Source of the DNA: Tetragnatha versicolor
Taxonomy: Eukaryota; Arthropoda; Arachnida; Araneae; Tetragnathidae
Direction of reading: 5' to 3'
Length of the DNA: 64,000 nt
Assembly (NCBI GenBank): GCA_024610705.1
Contig: JANDEH010000001.1
Span: 17,953,167-18,017,166 of the forward strand
Part shown: positions 23,741 to 34,644 of the stretch, piece after piece
Numbering within the stretch: the first letter of the stretch is position 1
Layout of the letters: each line of letters begins with the position of its first letter
The notes under the pieces: generated by a model
Database searches by the model: none
Told to the model about the DNA's origin: nothing
The model's input: the letters and a program-made list of their open reading frames with translations, nothing else
Made by a program: the position numbers and the translations under genes

Positions 23741-24590
23741 AATCATTCTAAACTGATGTGCCCTTGCTCATTTAACAATTTAAAATGAGCTTTAACTTTG
23801 AAATAAAAAAATCTGTTGAATATAAACTTTTAGAAATTTATATTTAACGTTCCTATTTATTTTGAAGCTTAACCGTGCGACACTTATTCGATACAATTAA
23901 AATTAAAAGTAAGTTAGTAACGTATTACTTTTCTTCATTAAGTTCTAAAGTCATCCTTATATTAAAACACTAAATATTATTTGTAAATTTTCCTGAATGC
24001 TGAATGTTTATGCAGACTTTAAAATTTCACACTTAATTTATTCCTGTTAAGGTCTCAGCATATATTTTCTAGAAAATACAAAGGCACTCCAGATAAAACC
24101 ATACAAAAAATACCTTACTTAATTATTAAAAATACAAACTAAATGCAATGCAGATAAACTTTAGATATTGCGGCACATTAAAGGAAAAAAATCAATGAAT
24201 AACAGGAAAATTAAGCTAACTGAATATATGCCCTACAACATGATTTCTATTCCCTCAAACGACTGGTTTAATTCAAAAACACCATTTTTTAACAGAGCAA
24301 ACCTTTTTAGAAAAAAGAAAACAACCAGAGTAATCCGATAAACAAATAATGCGGGTTTTAGATAAAGCCCATGGAAAAAAGTGAGCAAAAAGTTTAGATT
24401 TAAAAAGTCAAAGCACTTAAACAGAAATTGCATCTTAATATGCAAAATGCATTAGCGCTCATTTTAAAACATGTTTCATTGGAGCATACGAATCTTCCCA
24501 AAGCTTTGCCCTTTTTAACGTATTTCTCTCCAAATAATACGGTAAAAGTTGCTTTTTTATACACAGGGGTACGGCGAAACCCTATTGACA
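23741..24590. other. AT-rich spacer, A+C-leaning
   Basis: No gene recognised. The stretch 24060-24240 is A+C-rich and may be the distant left side of island 8. Confidence 0.4.
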
Positions 24591-25140
24591 TCATCTGATC
24601 TGCTTAAGTGCTTCGGGTATTGAAATCCTCTAAAATTTATTTCCTTCTTTTTTAAAGCACTTTTTGCCGAAGGCATTCTTAACTCTTTTTCTGTTTTTCC
24701 GTTTATTCTGGGCTCGTTCGCTTTTACGTTTTTCCCCCAGAAAAATGGCAGCGACGGCGGCGAGGGAAAAAAGGGAAATTTCTCACAAGGGGAGGGAAAA
24801 AGCTCTTAAAGGATATCAAAAGGTAATTTATTTTTTTTCTTTAAATATTTAACTTCGTTGATGTTTCTGGAACATTCTCAGCCGGAAGTTGGACAAACAA
24901 CACACGCTGCAAGTGTGAAAAAAGCTAATTGCATTTGAATTTTACCCATTTTCCGTTTGCGGTATTTTTCATTTATACAATGGTTATTATCACTCTCTAT
25001 AAAACTGTCCTTAGAATTAGGCTCCTTTTGAATATTTAAGCGAAAAAAGAGCTCATAAAAAGTTATGTTTTTTGGAAATCTCTTAACGTTCTTTTAATTC
25101 TCAAGTGTGAGGTTTTGATGTGGTTAAAAAGCTCATTTGC
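24591..25140. other. Skew-switch island 8 (weak)
   Basis: GC-richer centre at 24640-24800 (AATGGCAGCGACGGCGGCGAGGG), then mixed to G+T-rich sequence. The composition switch is less clear than in the other islands. No gene product is recognisable. Confidence 0.3.
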
Positions 25141-25978
25141 AATTAACATTATTCTCTCTGCGTATTTCTTTAAAAAAATTTAAAAGAAGATTTCTTTCAA
25201 ACCTAATTTTATTCTCTCCAATTACTGATTTTTAATGAACGCTTTTATGGACTCAAACTTCTCAAGGACACAAGTTAATTGTAGTTCAGGAAAAATAATT
25301 TCAGTTAACTTTTTTTCCTGAGACATTTTTCAAATGCATTTAGCTTTAGGTACTTACATAAGGCAGTTTTGAAACCCTTTAAAATTATTATTTATAAATA
25401 TATGTATGTTTTCACTCTAAATAAATATTTTGCTTAGTATTGTAAATTAAAATATTTTACTTCAGGATATATCAGAATAATTTAAACCGGTAGGACGTGC
25501 TTCCCTTCTTTTTATACGTCCAGGCAGATAGATCATCCCATAAAAGCGTATTAAAATTAAAAAAAATATGAAAGTGAGTAAATAAATTCAAATTGATCAT
25601 CTAAAGATGATTTAAAAAGAGTGTACAGTTAAATAGTTTTTAAAGGATAAATATTAGACTTGGCACTATTGTAAATAAGGCAAATACTCTCAAGCTTCTT
25701 CAAAAAAGGAAAGTTTATCTCATTTCACAGAAAAGAAAGAAAAAAAACTAATGTATTTTCACAGAAATTAACCGGCAACAGTGCAGTTGGTTGATTTCAT
25801 TCTGCGGCCATTTGCATTTTATGGATAAATCCGCTCTTTTCTCTAGATGGTGTTAATTGGTTAATGGCTTAGATACTTCAGATTCAATTTAGATTTCAGA
25901 GAGAAAGCTCGGATCTCCTCGACTGCGGGAGTCGTGATTTGATATTTAATAAAACTTTACTTTACTGTTAAAAATAAT
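25141..25978. other. AT-rich spacer
   Basis: No gene or repeat recognised. A small GC-richer patch occurs at 25900-25935. Confidence 0.45.
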
Positions 25979-26194
25979 CCATGGAATTTACGGTTTTAAA
26001 CTGGGAGCTGGGTTGGTTGTGCAAAACCATAAAAAATACAAAGTAAATCCTTAACTACGCTGGGTTTTTTTACAAAGAGTGAATGAAAATGGTAAAAAAT
26101 CGTTGCGGTAACGGATTCAGCAATTTGTATTTTTTACGGTTTTGCACAACCAACCTAAGCTGCCAGAATAAAACCGTAACGTAAATTTTTATGG
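25979..26194. mobile_element. Short foldback MITE
   Basis: Arms 25979-26043 and 26124-26194 are inverted copies sharing GGTTGGTTGTGCAAAACC(A/G)T and AAAAAATACAAA. Terminal CCATGGAATTTACGG pairs imperfectly with CCGTAACGTAAATTTTTATGG. The unpaired centre is about 80 bases. No target duplication is clear. Confidence 0.6.
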
Positions 26195-26548
26195 GATTCT
26201 TAAATTAATTCATCTTTCGTTTTCCAAACGATTTCATCTTACGATTTGGAACAACAGTGTTGGTTGCATTTTTCGAGAACCACTTAAAATCGCCTGAAAC
26301 ATAAAATGAAATATTTTAAGAAAACTTTATTATGGATTCGGTGTAATTAGTATAAGCTGGAAGTAAACTCATATGCCTGAAAATTTAGCTTCATAGAAAG
26401 AGTTTTTCAGTTCAAATTCTGAAGACAATTCACTCATCTTGGAAAATAAGATGACCTTATTCTAAAAATTTTAGGAAACCTTAAGAGCAGCTACAATTGG
26501 ATACCACGCGTAGATGAAATGATGATAATAAACAGATGATACCATAAG
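26195..26548. other. AT-rich spacer
   Basis: Short unique stretch with nothing recognised; it lies directly beside the hammerhead-bearing inverted repeat. Confidence 0.4.
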
Positions 26549-26569
26549 TGTAAGCTTCAACTCCCATTC

Positions 26570-26632
26570 GTCGCCTCCAGCCATGGACCGGTTTCGTCCT
26601 TGTTAGGACTCATCAGCCCGGCATAGGCAGAC
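26570..26632 (-). ncRNA. Hammerhead ribozyme, type I, intact core
   Basis: On the minus strand the core CTGATGA (26610-26616), stem II GTCC/GGAC with loop TAACAA, GAAA (26592-26595) and cleavage triplet GTC (26586-26588) are all present in order. Cleavage would fall between 26586 and 26585. Stem I pairs GCCGGG with CATGGC (one A-G mismatch), then GCCU with AGGC beyond an AU/UGG internal loop, then GUC with GAC around a bulged U. Stem III is only ACCGGU, which is self-complementary, so it leaves no proper loop. Hammerheads with such a short palindromic stem III are known to work best as dimers. Self-cleavage is predicted, not shown. Confidence 0.8.
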
Positions 26633-26761
26633 AACGTAAGAGAGAAGAGAGCTGGAAATATTCTAGCTGACTATAACTGAAAAAGTGGTGATAATTGATA
26701 AGACTTATCTGCTGAAATGACTTGGCATTCTCAGAACATATTTAATTCCCGAGAGGGAAAA

Positions 26762-26818
26762 ATCCTATGCAGTGCTGAGGAGTTCTAAAAAGGACGAAAC
26801 CGGTCCATGGCTGGAGGC
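26762..26818 (+). ncRNA. Hammerhead ribozyme, type I, core variant
   Basis: On the plus strand: CTGAGGA (26775-26781), stem II GTTC/GGAC with loop TAAAAA, GAAA (26796-26799) and GTC (26803-26805). Core position 7 is G instead of U, the position known to tolerate any base. Stem I pairs GCAGUG with CAUGGC (one G-A mismatch) and CCU with AGG. The two copies carry different stem I mismatches; GCCGUG/CAUGGC, fully paired, explains both. Stem III is again ACCGGU. Confidence 0.7.
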
Positions 26819-26830
26819 AACGCGTAAGAG

Positions 26831-26930
26831 TTCCCCCTAATAAAATGAGTGAGATACTATTCTAAAGCCATTAAGGAAATCATTAAACTACTTATAAAGA
26901 CGGCGGGACACATAACATTAATTTACACTT
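26831..26930 (+). repeat. 100-bp direct duplication, copy 1
   Basis: Aligns without gaps to 27470-27569, from TTCCC(C/T)CTAATAAAATG through CTATTCTAAAGCCATTA to AAAGACGGCGGGACACA, with roughly fifteen substitutions. Most differences have A or T in this copy and G or C in copy 2, suggesting copy 1 has decayed. It abuts the hammerhead inverted repeat. Confidence 0.8.
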
Positions 26931-27099
26931 ATTGTCCGCTAACCAGTGATATTGATGAAATACTCCCATATCGTGGTATCATCTTTTTATATTTAAAAGA
27001 AGAGTTTATGTTAAAGTTTATATGTGTACCAGGCCCTTTAGAAGTTCATCAATGTGTGTTTAATTTAGTTGACATCATAGTAAAAGGATAAAAATGTAA

Positions 27100-27790
27100 T
27101 CAGCAATCAATATTTTCAACCGCACATGAACTGTTAAGTTTTTTTCAAACTTGCTCAGGAAATATGATAACACTATCTCAACCACCATCTACCCAGCAAG
27201 CACTAAACAGCCATTACAACAATAATTACCGATTCAAATACGTCCGTAATCCAACCGCACACACGGAACCCAAGAACTTTAATCCGATTTTAATGTTCTC
27301 TTTACCGCGGCTTCCCGAATTCGCGACATTAGTGCGGTTACCTCCGAAACCTCCCGATTTCCTCCCGAATTTCCGGCTCCGACTTCGGCGTTTTGTGACG
27401 GCAAGAATACTCCCAGCCTTTAATAAGATAGTAATTTATTACGCATTAAATGCGCCCGATCCGGCCCATTTCCCTCTAATAAAATGAGCGAGACACTATT
27501 CTAAAGCCATTAGGGAAGTCATTACACTACTTGAAAAGACGGCGGGACACAGAACATCAATTGGCACTCTGTTATCTTGGAGTTGTTGGGGCGACGAGTC
27601 ATAATGCGGATTTCTCTAATTGAAAGGCATGAGTGGGCCTTGTAGAGTCTCAGATTGCTCTGGAAGGGACGCGTAATTTTTAGGGCCGGATGATTTTGAG
27701 CGTGTACAAGGGCACTTTAATGAGAAGCTTCCTGTGTTATCCCGATCGTTAGCATAGGATTCCCTTTAGAATGAGGTAGGGTGAGTACTT
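27100..27790. other. Skew-switch island 9
   Basis: A+C-rich at 27100-27480, G+T-rich at 27580-27790. The centre includes AATTTCCGGCTCCGACTTCGG and copy 2 of the 100-bp duplication. A 107-codon frame at 27164-27487 is Pro/Leu/Asn-rich without a recognisable domain. The centre looks like conserved noncoding DNA. Confidence 0.4.
27470..27569 (+). repeat. 100-bp direct duplication, copy 2
   Basis: The GC-richer partner of 26831-26930, located at the switch point of island 9. Its richer composition and position in an island make it the likely original, with copy 1 moved next to the hammerhead element. Confidence 0.75.
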
Positions 27791-28689
27791 CTCGTAGGTA
27801 TCTGCATAAAAAACACACAAAGATGTTTTAGAGAGATCGTAAAACTTTTACTCTGAAAATTTCTATAACTCTACTTCATCAGACATCTTTAAAATTGACA
27901 ATACATTATTTTAAAATAGTGATGCCTTTTAAAACATATGTAGAAGTGATTAGTAATTGGGGAGGTAATGTAGAGGAAAGCGAGAGTGTAAGGGTAAAAT
28001 TATGTGAAAACAAATAATGAAAATTTAATAGTATGAAAAGCTATCTTTGTTTTTAGAAAGTATGGTAGTTGATAGAGTGTCAATTTTAACCTATTAAATT
28101 CATATAAATCCAAGAATCTTTAGAATGAAACATGTAGGTAGGGTTGAGTATTATTTTATTTCCGCATGACCTTAATTTCTAGATTGTTAGACTTGTATAT
28201 TTGTTGTTGCCCGTATAAGAACATTAAGATTTATTTAATAAGTATAAAAGCTTTCGGAGTATTGAATTATTTATCACAGCCTTAAATATATGTAGCAAGG
28301 TTATTGCAAAAACATTAAGAGCGATTATATTAAACATTAAAAACATTAAAAATAAACTGCGTGGAAAATAGATTAACCTTAGATTTAAGTATACCTGCTC
28401 ATCCGATAGTGTTAACAATTTTAACAGATTCCTTAGTCAAATATTCCAGATTGATTAACAAAAACCTATTTATAAAACTAAGTACTCCAAAAATACTGGT
28501 TTTTATTTACGAGACGGTGAAAATAGAACTAGAAATAAGTAAGAAAATAGTATTTTTATCATACTGGATACTGTCGTTTTACAAATATTATATTGAATAT
28601 CATAATATACCACACATACTCACAAAGACGGTGCAGTACTTAGAAGTGTAATAAAATATACTTAGCATAGAAGTAAAGGAGCTAATATC
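27791..28689. other. AT-rich spacer
   Basis: No gene recognised. AACATTAAAAACATTAAAAAT is a small direct repeat near 28333. Overlapping frames at 28224-28418 (-) and 28361-28651 (+) are AT-rich chance frames. Confidence 0.45.
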
Positions 28690-29520
28690 TCACTATGCAC
28701 GGAAACTAGCACCCAATATTCCCAGAACGGAAAATATCTCCCAAATCCTCATCACCCCCTCCCCTCAAATGAATATCTAACGACCTCCTCCCTTAACACG
28801 AACCCCAGAACGACCTGCAAACATATTCCCACCTGCACTACACCCCCAAAACCCAAATCAATACACCCCACCCTAATTATTACCTGACCCCTGCTCCCCA
28901 GGGAGATTACCACCCACACAATAAATTTCAAGAACACACCTCGCGACACGGGTCATCCGCATTCCTCAAACGATACCACAAAGACAACCCCTCGATATTG
29001 CCCCCTTAATCTCACCCCAGAGGGGGGAGAACACAGAGAAATGGATGGAGCCCCATTGTGATTATATGGAAGCCATAACGTCTTGGAAGAGGCGGGACCC
29101 AGGGTGGAGATTAGAAACCACAGGGGGTGGATCAGGGGGTCTTTGTTTTTCCACTCCCCCCTTTTGGAATGATTCCTCTCGGGATGTTGTCAGCGGGGTT
29201 GTCGTTTGCGCGAGAGGTGATTTCGAGATGTGGGCTTAATTTCCGTTCGGCCGGACGTTTAAAAATAAGGGTTTCTCCTTTCCGGTGCGGAATGAGTGTT
29301 TTCTTTTTTGGTGGTTTCGGGTTGTTTTTCTGGGACTGAAGGGTTAGAAGAAGTTTTTTTTTGTTCTGTAGAGTCCGAGAATAGAACAAATTGGAACGGT
29401 TTCGTGCGAAGAATAACGAGTGTAACTGTAGCTCTGATTCAGTGTCATGCAAAAGGGTGTCCTTTAACTCTTCCATTCCAAGTTGTCCAAAATTATTCAT
29501 AGGATTCAATGGTTGAAGCG
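28690..29520. other. Skew-switch island 10
   Basis: Strongly C-rich at 28690-28990 (CATCACCCCCTCCCCTCAAA), then G-rich at 29085-29140 (GGTGGATCAGGGGGTC) and G+T-rich to 29360. This is the sharpest C-to-G switch in the window, with G-runs able in principle to form quadruplexes on opposite strands either side. Several frames of up to 125 codons overlap on both strands, none with recognisable products. Confidence 0.5.
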
Positions 29521-29790
29521 GTTGAGGATTGAAAGGGACGGGATATTATTCCATTCCTATCAATATTATAAAAACAAGTAGGTAGTTAGTTAAACTAAAG
29601 CTTATCCAACACGTTTGAAAAAAAAAATAGTTCAATATTAAAACCAAACATTTGAAGCAAAATTATAAGGAAAAATAAATAACCAATTTTAAAGAAGCAA
29701 ATATTAATTAGTACCTAAAATACTATCGGTTTTTATGTACCCTTAATATAAAGTGTGTTTAATATTTTTATACTAAATTGCAACGTTTAT
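29521..29790. other. AT-rich spacer
   Basis: Nothing recognised. Confidence 0.45.
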
Positions 29791-29906
29791 TGACAATGAC
29801 ATCACGGGTTGCAGGAAGGAGCTTCGATTAGAAAAGTCACACTCACTAGCTGCCTAATTGGCGAAAACGTTCTATCAAAGCCCTTAAACCCGTGACGTCA
29901 TTGTCA
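29791..29906. mobile_element. Tiny inverted-repeat element (MITE) with CRE-like ends
   Basis: 116 bp with 20-base inverted ends TGACAATGACATCACGGGTT and AACCCGTGACGTCATTGTCA (one mismatch). The right end contains a perfect TGACGTCA. No clear target duplication. The similar repeats at 203-314 may be relatives. Confidence 0.6.
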
Positions 29907-30060
29907 TATTATTTTTTGCATATATTGTAGAGACACCTTAAATACAACATTATAATGTCATCGTAAAAAAGTACAGTAGGTTTTTTGATAGTTTTAGTTA
30001 ATTCATAACATTAAAAAGTTACTTTTAAAAACTGGTGTTGTAGTTAAATAAGCATTATAG

Positions 30061-30260
30061 AAATGGCCTAGTGGTAATGGCGACGTAATGGCCTAGTGGT
30101 TAGAGCATCTGACTGCAAAGCCGTACGTCAGGGGTTAAAATCCCCGATCGGCATGTATGTTGGTGTTACTGTCCTTGTGTGTGTTGAATTTACCTATGCG
30201 GGTCCATACCTTCAGGTGAATTTGTACAAATTTTAAAAAAATTAAAATAAAAAAAATATA
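30061..30260 (+). mobile_element. tRNA-derived SINE
   Basis: The head holds an RNA polymerase III A box TGGCCTAGTGG (30089-30099) and a B box GGTTAAAATCC (30133-30143), 33 bases apart, with a GACTGCAAAG anticodon-like stretch suggestive of tRNA-Cys. The D stem is imperfect and the B box departs from GGTTCRANTCC, so it is not a working tRNA. A non-tRNA body of about 70 bases and an A/T-rich tail follow. The first A-box stretch is partly duplicated just upstream (30063-30074). Confidence 0.7.
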
Positions 30261-30489
30261 AACCGAAAATAAAATGATAGAGATGAAAAAAACTGGAAAA
30301 TAAAAAGATAAATATTCAATAAAATAAAAAGCAAAAAAGGCACAACATATTTACCATTTAAAATTTACAATGAAATTCGAAACATTACCATTACAATAGT
30401 TATCCTTTAATCAGCAAACACACACAGTATAAGCGTACTTTGTTCAAGTATTGAAGGGAATACATTAAATATTATAAGGTTTGAAGTGC
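30261..30489. other. AT-rich spacer
   Basis: Nothing recognised after the SINE tail. Confidence 0.4.
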
Positions 30490-31060
30490 AACTTGATATA
30501 AAAACTTCAAGTTAGTGCCAAGAGTTCGGCAACAAAGCGTCCTGTCTGTCAAAGAAAGTTCAAAATCTCTCTTGACAACCCTAAGTGCTTACTCCACTCT
30601 TTTAATCTTCCAATACCCCATCCATCTCACCATTCAAATGCATAGTCACTGTCAGAAACATTTCCCAATTTTACACAAACCAAACCAAAACACAATTTCT
30701 CTACTCGCATTTTTCATTGACGCGGAGAAATAAAAATCCCCCAAAAATGTCACTTATCCCTCTCCGAGAAACTTATTTTCCCTGAGAGGAAATCATCCCG
30801 GCGCATTCTCCTCATTTAAGGCCCTCTCTCATTCATTCATTCATCCGATTGCGTGTTTGTAAACAGAGTGAATGAGGAAAAAAAGCGGAAACTGCGTCCG
30901 TTTGTTTCCAAGTTCTAGCTAGATGGTAATGCCGGATTTTTTTTTCCTCTCTACGCAAACCGCCCGCTTAAGGGAGGGTTTATATGCCTTAGTAAATGCG
31001 ACGCGGTTAAAGCACACACACACAATGCGTAGAAAGTTTCCTATATCGATAATGACGTAG
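30490..31060. other. Skew-switch island 11
   Basis: A+C-rich at 30490-30720; the right side (30880-31000) is only mildly G+T-rich. The centre contains (ATTC)n at 30828-30843 and TGTTTGTAAACA at 30854-30865, a forkhead-type site in both orientations. A CA run lies at 31013-31024. Confidence 0.4.
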
Positions 31061-31639
31061 CTACAACGTTTTAGAGCCTAGAACCATTGACAGGACTGAA
31101 TCCTTCTTTAGTTCAACTAAGCAGGAAAATGAAAAATTCTTAGCCTTTTGCTGCAAATAACATGTATTATATAAATATTATTTTCTACTTTCCACGTATC
31201 TTAAATTTCAAAGAGGGAAATTTTATATTTTTATTATTCTTTCAATTATAAAAGAAATTATTAATAGTAAATATCTTGATGCTTCAGGACGCGATCCATA
31301 ATTTTTAGGATAAATGATCAGAAAAATAATCAAACGGTAAAGCAAAAAAAAAAGATTTTTTTTAAATATTATATGAGAGTGAACATTTTTTTTGTAAAAT
31401 GTTGCCAATAAAGTCCGATTAGTGAGATTTGCGCCCAATATAATCTAAGTGTTACGTCCGTTTTAACTGGAATTTAACTTTTTTAAAAATTAATAGCCAT
31501 AGTCCAACTTGGACTGACAAAGGGAGGGCAGTTAATTGGATACCAAGATATGATAGAAACATCACTTTACATTACATCAATTTATTCTGCTTCGCTATTC
31601 TGAAAATTGGCCTCTGGTTAGGGCAAAGTGTCATAAAAA
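31061..31639. other. AT-rich spacer
   Basis: No feature recognised. Confidence 0.45.
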
Positions 31640-32230
31640 TTACTGTATTTTTGGAACGTCTGTTCAAATCTGTCTATAAAAACTGCGTCTCACGTAAATC
31701 CTAGTTTCTCTCAAAATTGTCCTTCCAAAACCTGAAATTGGGCAATTTCTTTCAAGCAAAGGAGAAAATATGATAATGCGTTACATAAGAATTTTCTTCG
31801 TGTTGCCACTATCGGGTCGCCTTTATGGAGCCATGCCAATCCGCCCTAAGTTTTGAAGAATAGGCTTTCGCATTCCGTAACTAAAGAAATGAGCGGCGCG
31901 CACGCAACGAGACAAATGACTCGCATAAATTGAGATCGTTGCCCCGAGCAAAATGAAGGAATTTCGCTGTAATAACCTCCACTTCGATTTGAAGCTCTGC
32001 AAATCTGCGGCGGATGTTGTTGCTTTCGTATGCAGGACCCCCTCCTAATGGTCCGGGAGATTCCCCGGGTAATGTGAAACCAATGCTGCTTGAAGAGAGT
32101 AATATGCAGTTGGGAGTGAACTTTCATCGTATTGAATACTTTTTTATCCAAAAATGTCGGTGTTGCTAAAAAAATGAAGACTGGGTTGTAAGCGTTTTGA
32201 AAGAATCAGATTTGAAAAATCAAGGATTAT
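31640..32230. other. Skew-switch island 12 (weak left side)
   Basis: A mixed left side, a GC-rich centre with GAGCGGCGCGCACGCAACGAG (31890-31910), and a G+T-rich right side at 32060-32230. A 101-codon minus-strand frame at 31846-32151 resembles no family. Confidence 0.35.
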
Positions 32231-32425
32231 TTTTTTGTTAGTTCCACAAGTAGAAAAGTAGATAAAATGAAAAAAGTATGAAAAGTTTATAGATGAGAAG
32301 TACTAAATGTGTTAAATAATACCTTACAAGTTTTCATCTAAAACTAACTCATACAATTTACATTTTTGTTGATATAAATTTGTTATGTCATTTTATTGAA
32401 AAATCTTAAAAATCCACGTTCATGA

Positions 32426-32698
32426 CCCAGCAAAAAAATCTGTAAAATTGCTTCAAAAAAGCTTCTAAAGTGCGTCTAAAGTGTAGTTTTCTTAAAAAAG
32501 TCTGCAGTTATTTTATAGCAATAGGACTCAGAAGCTGAAGCCTTTCAGTATGTGAGCCTGCAGTTTTTCTACAGAAATTTTGACACCATTCATAAGACAT
32601 TTCAAATATCACACATATTTTCTAAAGAAAACTGCAGACAAAGTATTTCAATTCCCTTCACTATTACTTTGCAGCAATTTTGCAGTTTTTTTTGGCTT
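32426..32698. mobile_element. Short foldback MITE
   Basis: CCAGCAAAAAAATCTGTAAA with TTGCTTCAAA on the left is complementary to TTTGCAGCAATTTTGCAG with TTTTTTTGGC on the right. A second inner pair is GTCTGCAGTTATTTT (32500) with AAAACTGCAGAC (32628). About 273 bp in total; the target duplication is unclear. Confidence 0.5.
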
Positions 32699-33299
32699 TG
32701 GAATGTTTTTAACTCTTGAGTTAATTTGGAAGAACGGTCAAGAAGGTTAATGGTATTAGTCGTTCATTTTACGTTTTCGACTTAAGAATTAAAGTTTTAA
32801 TATTATTATAATAATTTAATTTCAAATTTACACTTTTGAAGAAAACCTATAAAAATTTAAGCAAAAAACATCGATACTGAGCAAAAAGCTCCACCTCACG
32901 TCTATAAATTTGAAGAAAAAAATATTTCATAACTGATGACATTTAGTACTAGAGTAATTAAATAACATTAAATTATATTTAAATTATTATTAATAAGTTA
33001 ATTACTATTAATAAGTTACAATATCAGGGATAATTAATAGATAGTTTATGTTGTATAAAATTTAAAACCTTCTAATTTGTTAGGCGAATTTTCACATGTG
33101 AGTATACTTCGTAAACTATTTCTAACCGGGGTGGAGAGTAGATACAATTAATCTTAATAGCAGATTTGCTAAATGTATATATTTCCTTTAGAGTGAGATT
33201 TATAACTTTGATTTGCAGGTCCGTGTTAGGTTTGAAACAACTTGTGAATTATCATTATTACAAAAGATAAAATTTACTGATCAATGGGTTTCAATGTAC
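32699..33299. other. AT-rich spacer
   Basis: No feature recognised. Confidence 0.45.
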
Positions 33300-33945
33300 C
33301 TTTTCATACATTCAAATAAAAAATAACCGCACTCGATTATCACAAAATCCTCTGATTAATCTGTTACACTCAACCACATGTCTACTTCTCACACAAAATA
33401 CGCAACAAAAAAATCCCTGCATATGCAAGACTAATTTCAAACTTAAAAACAAAGAACTCGCATGTCGAAACCAATTCCGCTCCCCCATTAAAAAGCAAAG
33501 GAAACTCCAAAACAATTACATTGATTTACACGTATCACATTCGGAGTAACGAGCGTGATGATTTTTATGTTTGCCGAAAGGCACGTGCTTCAAATCATCG
33601 CGTGTCCGGCCTTGCTCGTCAAAGACTCGGGGCAAATCGGGGACATCATTTCCTGCTCTGAGGAAGCTTGACGGGGGCAAAAAAGTGTTTTCTGGTAGTG
33701 GGTGTATTTTTTCCCTTGGAGAATGTAATGTTTGGACGCACGCGAAATGGTAGGATTGTTGATAGGTTGAAATCCGGATTGGTGACACGGTGGTTTTTTG
33801 ATGTAAATAAAGTCATGGTGATGTTTTGTGTTTTGATGTAGTTTTGGAGAAGATTGATGAGTTTGAAAGGAAAGTCGTGTTGGACATGTTTTCTCTCTGA
33901 TTTAATGTACGTGTATAGATAAATTAGTTTAAAACTGAACATATT
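33300..33945. other. Skew-switch island 13
   Basis: Counts show the switch: 33361-33420 has A23 C20 G4 T13, and 33781-33840 has A13 C3 G18 T26. The turning point is near 33560-33600, around GGCACGTGCTTC with a CACGTG E-box. Three overlapping frames of 60-98 codons span both strands with no recognisable product. Confidence 0.5.
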
Positions 33946-34636
33946 ATTATACTTACAGGGATGGTATTTTTATGGGGTAGCCCCGGATATCCGTTTTTTT
34001 AACAAAATGAATCCCGTAATTCTGGGCTTTATCGGAATTTTTAAGTTCAAAAAGAAAGCGCAAAATTAGTCCCAATTAAAATGTAATGCAGGACTGCAGC
34101 ATTAACATCTTTTATGAAGAATCAACTAACACCATCGGTTCTAAACGCGATTACATCTGTTTCATGTTCATGATTTTGAATCATTCTATTTGAGAATCTG
34201 GATTAAAGGATCATAACTCTAATAGTTATTCGGGATTTCGAGCTGAAGTCAGTAGCACCCTTGGATTTATTCCGTAGTTTTTTTCAAACAGGTTCAATCG
34301 AAAGATTTAAAAAAATCTAAGAAACTAAATTTGTGTGTGCCGAAGTCTAAAAAGGTAACAAAGATACACAATTAAAAGTAATTGACGGAGTTCATAATTT
34401 AGTTAAATAATGTATCTATTTTTTTATATTGTGAAAGTTTTTGGACTTAAAAATATGTTAAAATTATGCTGCTTTTTGGATAAAAATTATCGGTTAAATT
34501 AAGTCGATCTTTCATGAGCACTTTCGTAAAATGTTTTACCTCACATATAAAAAATATTGTTATCATAAATGTAAGTATGCGAAGATATATCAAAGTATCA
34601 CCTCGAAAACTTTTTGAAATACTAACTTCTTAGATA
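33946..34636. other. AT-rich spacer
   Basis: No feature recognised. Confidence 0.45.
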
Positions 34637-34644
34637 GTTGTACC

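Larger units (their letters stand above)
26549..26834. mobile_element. Inverted repeat carrying two hammerhead motifs (Penelope-like or retrozyme-like remnant)
   Basis: Arms of about 70 bases (26551-26619 and 26763-26833) are about 80% complementary and enclose roughly 145 bases of unique sequence. Each arm contains a hammerhead-ribozyme sequence; transcripts reading outward-to-inward differ in strand, so one lies on each strand. Penelope-like retroelements and retrozymes are known to carry such type I hammerheads with very short stem III. No reverse transcriptase or GIY-YIG coding is visible nearby, so this would be an end fragment or a non-autonomous unit. A 100-bp direct duplication starts at its right edge. 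Confidence 0.65.

Noticed and set aside
24664..24852. Arg/Lys-rich 62-codon frame in island 8
   Set aside because: No domain and no conserved start context; probably chance coding in GC-richer DNA.
29132..29509. 125-codon minus-strand frame
   Set aside because: Overlapped by frames on both strands in a G+T-rich island; no conserved motif.
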